From: Thraustochytrium sp. TN22
Taxonomy: Eukaryota; Sar; Bigyra; Thraustochytrida; Thraustochytriidae
Length of the DNA: 64,000 nt
Direction of reading: 5' to 3'
Assembly (NCBI GenBank): GCA_013306675.1
Contig: JABLUY010000145.1
Span: 33,876 to 97,875, forward strand
This document shows, in pieces, positions 61,943 to 64,000 of this stretch (the first letter of the stretch is position 1; every line of letters starts with the position of its first letter). A program made the position numbers and the translations under genes. Below the pieces are notes generated by a model that ran no database searches, had not been told where the DNA came from, and saw only the letters and a program-made list of their open reading frames with translations.

Positions 61943-62605
61943 TCACCGGTTGTAGAAGCGATCGAAACTACCGTATGTGAGCTTCTCGCTGGCCTTGCTC
62001 AGCACGGGTCGCTTGTCGAAGGTGGGTACGAGGAAGCTCCAAGTGGTCTCTGGCTGCACGGTCGCTAGCGCATTTCCCAGGAGTTGTCTGAAGCGGGTGG
62101 GCCTCTCGTTGAAGACGTAGGGTGCGTACGGGTAGGCATAGGATTGCAAGTTGACGAGGTTCCGCATGAATGGAGTCTCTACTCCGAGCTTCGCACTCAC
62201 GTAGCATGTCTTGGTGAAGTATGCCCTCTGAGCCGAGTTGAACGGCCCAATCGTGCCCCATAGGACCGTGATGATAATTGCGGCGTTCACCAAGATTGTG
62301 GCCATGTCATAAAAGGGGCCGCTCTCGAAGAAGACCACTGGGACCGTGAGGAGCGAAAGCAGGGCACTGAGCGTGACGACCCAAGAGAAGCTCCTGGACA
62401 CTTGAAAGTAGGAGAAGTACTCACCGTGCAACATGAAGAGTTCGATCACCTCGGCTTTGTAAATGTACTGGATGGAGCCATCTTCCCGTGAGATTGGCTC
62501 CAGGAGCTTTGCGATGATGCCCTCCTCGTCGAAGAGGTCCACCGAGGTCACAGACGCAGCATCCTCCTCGAAAGCAAGCTCCGTCTGATCAGCCTTGCCA
62601 TTCAT
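61943..62605 (-). CDS. Small two-pass membrane protein, unrecognised
   Basis: A 220-residue protein. It has an acidic N terminus (to about 45), two hydrophobic segments (about 73-97, FSWVVTLSALLSLLTVPVVFF; about 103-124, MATILVNAAIIITVLWGTIG), and a hydrophilic, aromatic-rich C-terminal half (NLQSYAYPYAPYVFNERPTR, YGSFDRFYNR). No signal peptide. Its base composition is visibly lower in GC (near 50% by eye) than its neighbours and its codon use is more even. I recognise no family. The ATG at 62605 and uninterrupted frame with ordinary amino-acid composition support a real gene. Confidence 0.75.
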   Translation of the reverse strand: MNGKADQTELAFEEDAASVTSVDLFDEEGIIAKLLEPISREDGSIQYIYKAEVIELFMLHGEYFSYFQVSRSFSWVVTLSALLSLLTVPVVFFESGPFYDMATILVNAAIIITVLWGTIGPFNSAQRAYFTKTCYVSAKLGVETPFMRNLVNLQSYAYPYAPYVFNERPTRFRQLLGNALATVQPETTWSFLVPTFDKRPVLSKASEKLTYGSFDRFYNR

Positions 62606-63201
62606 GATGGGGTGCGTCGAAGTTTGAAGTCTGATGATGTCTGCGGTGTTCCTCCGCGAAGTCCGCGCAGCCTCCAGTGTGTTTCAAGGTCTCAGTCACC
62701 GGTGCCTGATGCGAGAGTCCGGCCGGCGGCGGCCGCCGGCCGGGCCAGTGCCAATGAGGTGCAACGCAGACCATGGGCACGCCTGACTGAGATCCATCAC
62801 CGCGCGCACTCCGCGCTGTCCGCGCGTCCACTGCATCACGATGGACTCTGGCGAGGCGTGGCGTGGCGAGGCGCCGCGAGGCGTGGCGAGGCGCCGCGAG
62901 GCGTGGCGAGGCGCCGCGAGGCGTGGCGAGGCGCCGCAAGGCGTGGCGAGGCGCGCGAGGTGCCGAGGTGCACACGCTGTTGGGTTCGCAAACTTGGTGC
63001 AATAAGCGGAAGGTTGCAGTGAAAACATGCATCTCGTCTCAAACAAGTGGCGAGCAGAGCAGCAAGGGCGCGAGCTTGAAGTGAAATAAATAGATACTTG
63101 AGTGATTAGCCAGGCAGGTCAGCCAGGCGTCTTGTTTGGTACGTACAATGCGTTTTTTGCAGCTGTTTCATGCGAGCGAGCGAGCTTGGAGCTCCCAGGC
63201 A
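62606..63201. other. Intergenic region
   Basis: No supported gene. It contains a 20-bp tandem repeat (62850-62958) and a lower-GC stretch (62960-63200). Confidence 0.55.
62850..62958. repeat. 20-bp minisatellite
   Basis: Four complete head-to-tail copies (62861-62940) of GCGTGGCGAGGCGCCGCGAG, with one G-to-A change, and partial copies at both ends. It lies about 245 bases upstream of the membrane protein ATG. Confidence 0.92.
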
Positions 63202-63582
63202 TCAGTAGTAGAGAGGGTGAAGGCGCTCAAGCAGGTCTGCGCAGCACCAGGAAATGAGCCCTTGCTCGTCCGCGTCCTGATGGTCGCCGCCTTCGAGCGC
63301 GCCGTCCTCCACGGATGACGCCCGCAGCAGCGGCTCGCTGGCGTCGCCTGCCCCGGCGCGGGCCGTGGCCGCCTCGCCAGCCTCACCCGCGTCCTTGGTT
63401 GCAGCTTCCGCGTCGGGCAACGGCGCTGGCTCAACGACGACTGCGCCGGCGGCCGCCTTGAGCGCGGCCAGCAGGTCCCGCGCCTGCGGCACGCCGAGGC
63501 GCGCCAGCGCCTGCAGCGGCTCCAGCATGGACTCCTCGCCCAGGTCCAGGCCCTCCATGTCGTCGTGAAACTCCACCGCCAT
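63202..63582 (-). CDS. Small acidic orphan protein
   Basis: A 126-residue protein. The start MAVEFHDDMEGLDLGEESML leads to helix LEPLQALARLGVPQARDLLA, then a disordered Ala/Glu/Asp-rich middle, and a hydrophobic/aromatic end (LISWCCADLLERLHPLYY). No homologue recognised. Support comes from the clean ATG, lack of the Arg/Pro bias that marks shadow frames here, and ordered ends. A longer antisense-looking frame overlapping it (63168-63773) has the shadow bias and was not chosen. Confidence 0.5.
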   Translation of the reverse strand: MAVEFHDDMEGLDLGEESMLEPLQALARLGVPQARDLLAALKAAAGAVVVEPAPLPDAEAATKDAGEAGEAATARAGAGDASEPLLRASSVEDGALEGGDHQDADEQGLISWCCADLLERLHPLYY

Positions 63583-64000
63583 GCCGCCGTGTCCTCCCCG
63601 CGCCCCGCGCAGCGCAGCTCGTCCCTGGGCGCCGCGCGCGCCGCGCTCTGCGCCTCGCCTGACGCGGCCGAAAGGCAGCGGGCGGGCGACTCGCAGTAGA
63701 ATCGCAGCGAGCGCGCGACCTCAGACCTCAGCCGCCGCTGCGCTGCCGCTGCCGCTGCCACCCTGCGCGCCAAGCGGCGCTCCGCGCGGCGCCCGCGCGC
63801 CCGGCCCCGCCCGCCGCGCCGCGCGCAGGCGCGGCGTCGCGGCGTCGAACGGGTTCTGCGCGGCGCTGCGCAGCGCCGCAGCCGCCTTGAAGTCTGCCTG
63901 CCTGCCTGCCTGCCTCGCCGCGCCTCGCCGCGCCTTCGAGTCCGCGTCGTGCGCGGCGCGCGGCCGGCCTGGGCCTGAGCCTGCAGGCGACGCGGCGTTG
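63583..64000. other. Upstream region of the last gene
   Basis: No supported gene in the last 418 bases. It contains CGCCTTGAAG near 63884 and a (CTGC)n run (63895-63914). The far end may belong to a gene outside the window. Confidence 0.4.
63895..63914. repeat. (CCTG)n tetranucleotide repeat
   Basis: About five CTGC units; read on the minus strand, in the direction of the gene at 63582, it is a CAGG run. Confidence 0.8.

Noticed and set aside
1-64000. tRNA or rRNA genes
   Set aside because: I looked for GGTTCRA-type B boxes on both strands; the few matches lie inside coding regions and none had a matching A box and acceptor stem.

Overview
The window reads as a nuclear chromosome segment from a GC-rich, intron-poor, gene-dense single-celled eukaryote. 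Every recognisable protein is eukaryotic: RNA polymerase subunits RPB5 and RPB6, MAD2, copine, an ER Hsp70 ending in KDEL, V-ATPase subunit D, PRA1, a DHHC-type protein, a SET/MYND protein and the complex I factor NDUFAF5. I place 31 protein-coding genes (about one per 2 kb), and each can be read as one uninterrupted frame from an ATG, so no intron is needed anywhere. A long coiled-coil protein resembling centrosome/cilium protein CSPP1 hints at a flagellated cell. I see no plastid, viral or transposon genes. The lineage cannot be fixed from sequence alone; an intron-poor stramenopile- or haptophyte-like protist would fit, as an inference only.

Layout. 1-7.6 kb: four plus-strand genes (a PARP-finger/PADR1/Pol-beta-lyase fusion, a degenerate DHHC protein, a GNAT-like protein, an acidic orphan). 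7.6-13.4 kb: two minus-strand genes (HYOU1-type Hsp70; a TIR-like plus kinesin-light-chain TPR protein with a perfect 24-bp palindrome just upstream). 14-20.2 kb: RPB6, SMYD-type methyltransferase, an orphan, a NIPA-like transporter, with a 30-bp minisatellite. 20.9-27.2 kb: minus-strand oligopeptidase, CKAP2-like protein and copine. 28-41 kb: MAD2, SWIM-finger protein, PRA1, a 1410-aa armadillo protein, the CSPP1-like protein and RPB5. 41-50 kb: a ZC3H15-like protein whose zinc fingers are replaced by another domain, NDUFAF5, NAPRT and an alpha/beta hydrolase. 50-64 kb: a TPR protein, a UMPH-1 nucleotidase, a methyltransferase, V-ATPase D, an EF-hand protein, a coiled-coil protein, a small membrane protein and a small orphan.

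The genes do not form an operon or one pathway; they are mostly housekeeping genes in mixed orientation, with many short divergent promoters and convergent 3' ends. Spacers are full of short tandem repeats (GCC, CAGG, GCTC, GGCTC, GCATC, a hexamer array, 20-bp and 30-bp minisatellites) and CTAG-rich stretches. The extreme GC content keeps non-coding frames open, so long antisense reading frames lie opposite almost every real gene; I treated these as shadows. I found no tRNA, rRNA or CRISPR. The most unusual items are domain architectures: the PARP-finger/PADR1/lyase fusion, the ZC3H15-like protein with a probable OB fold, the DHHC protein lacking most zinc ligands, and the TIR-like/TPR fusion.
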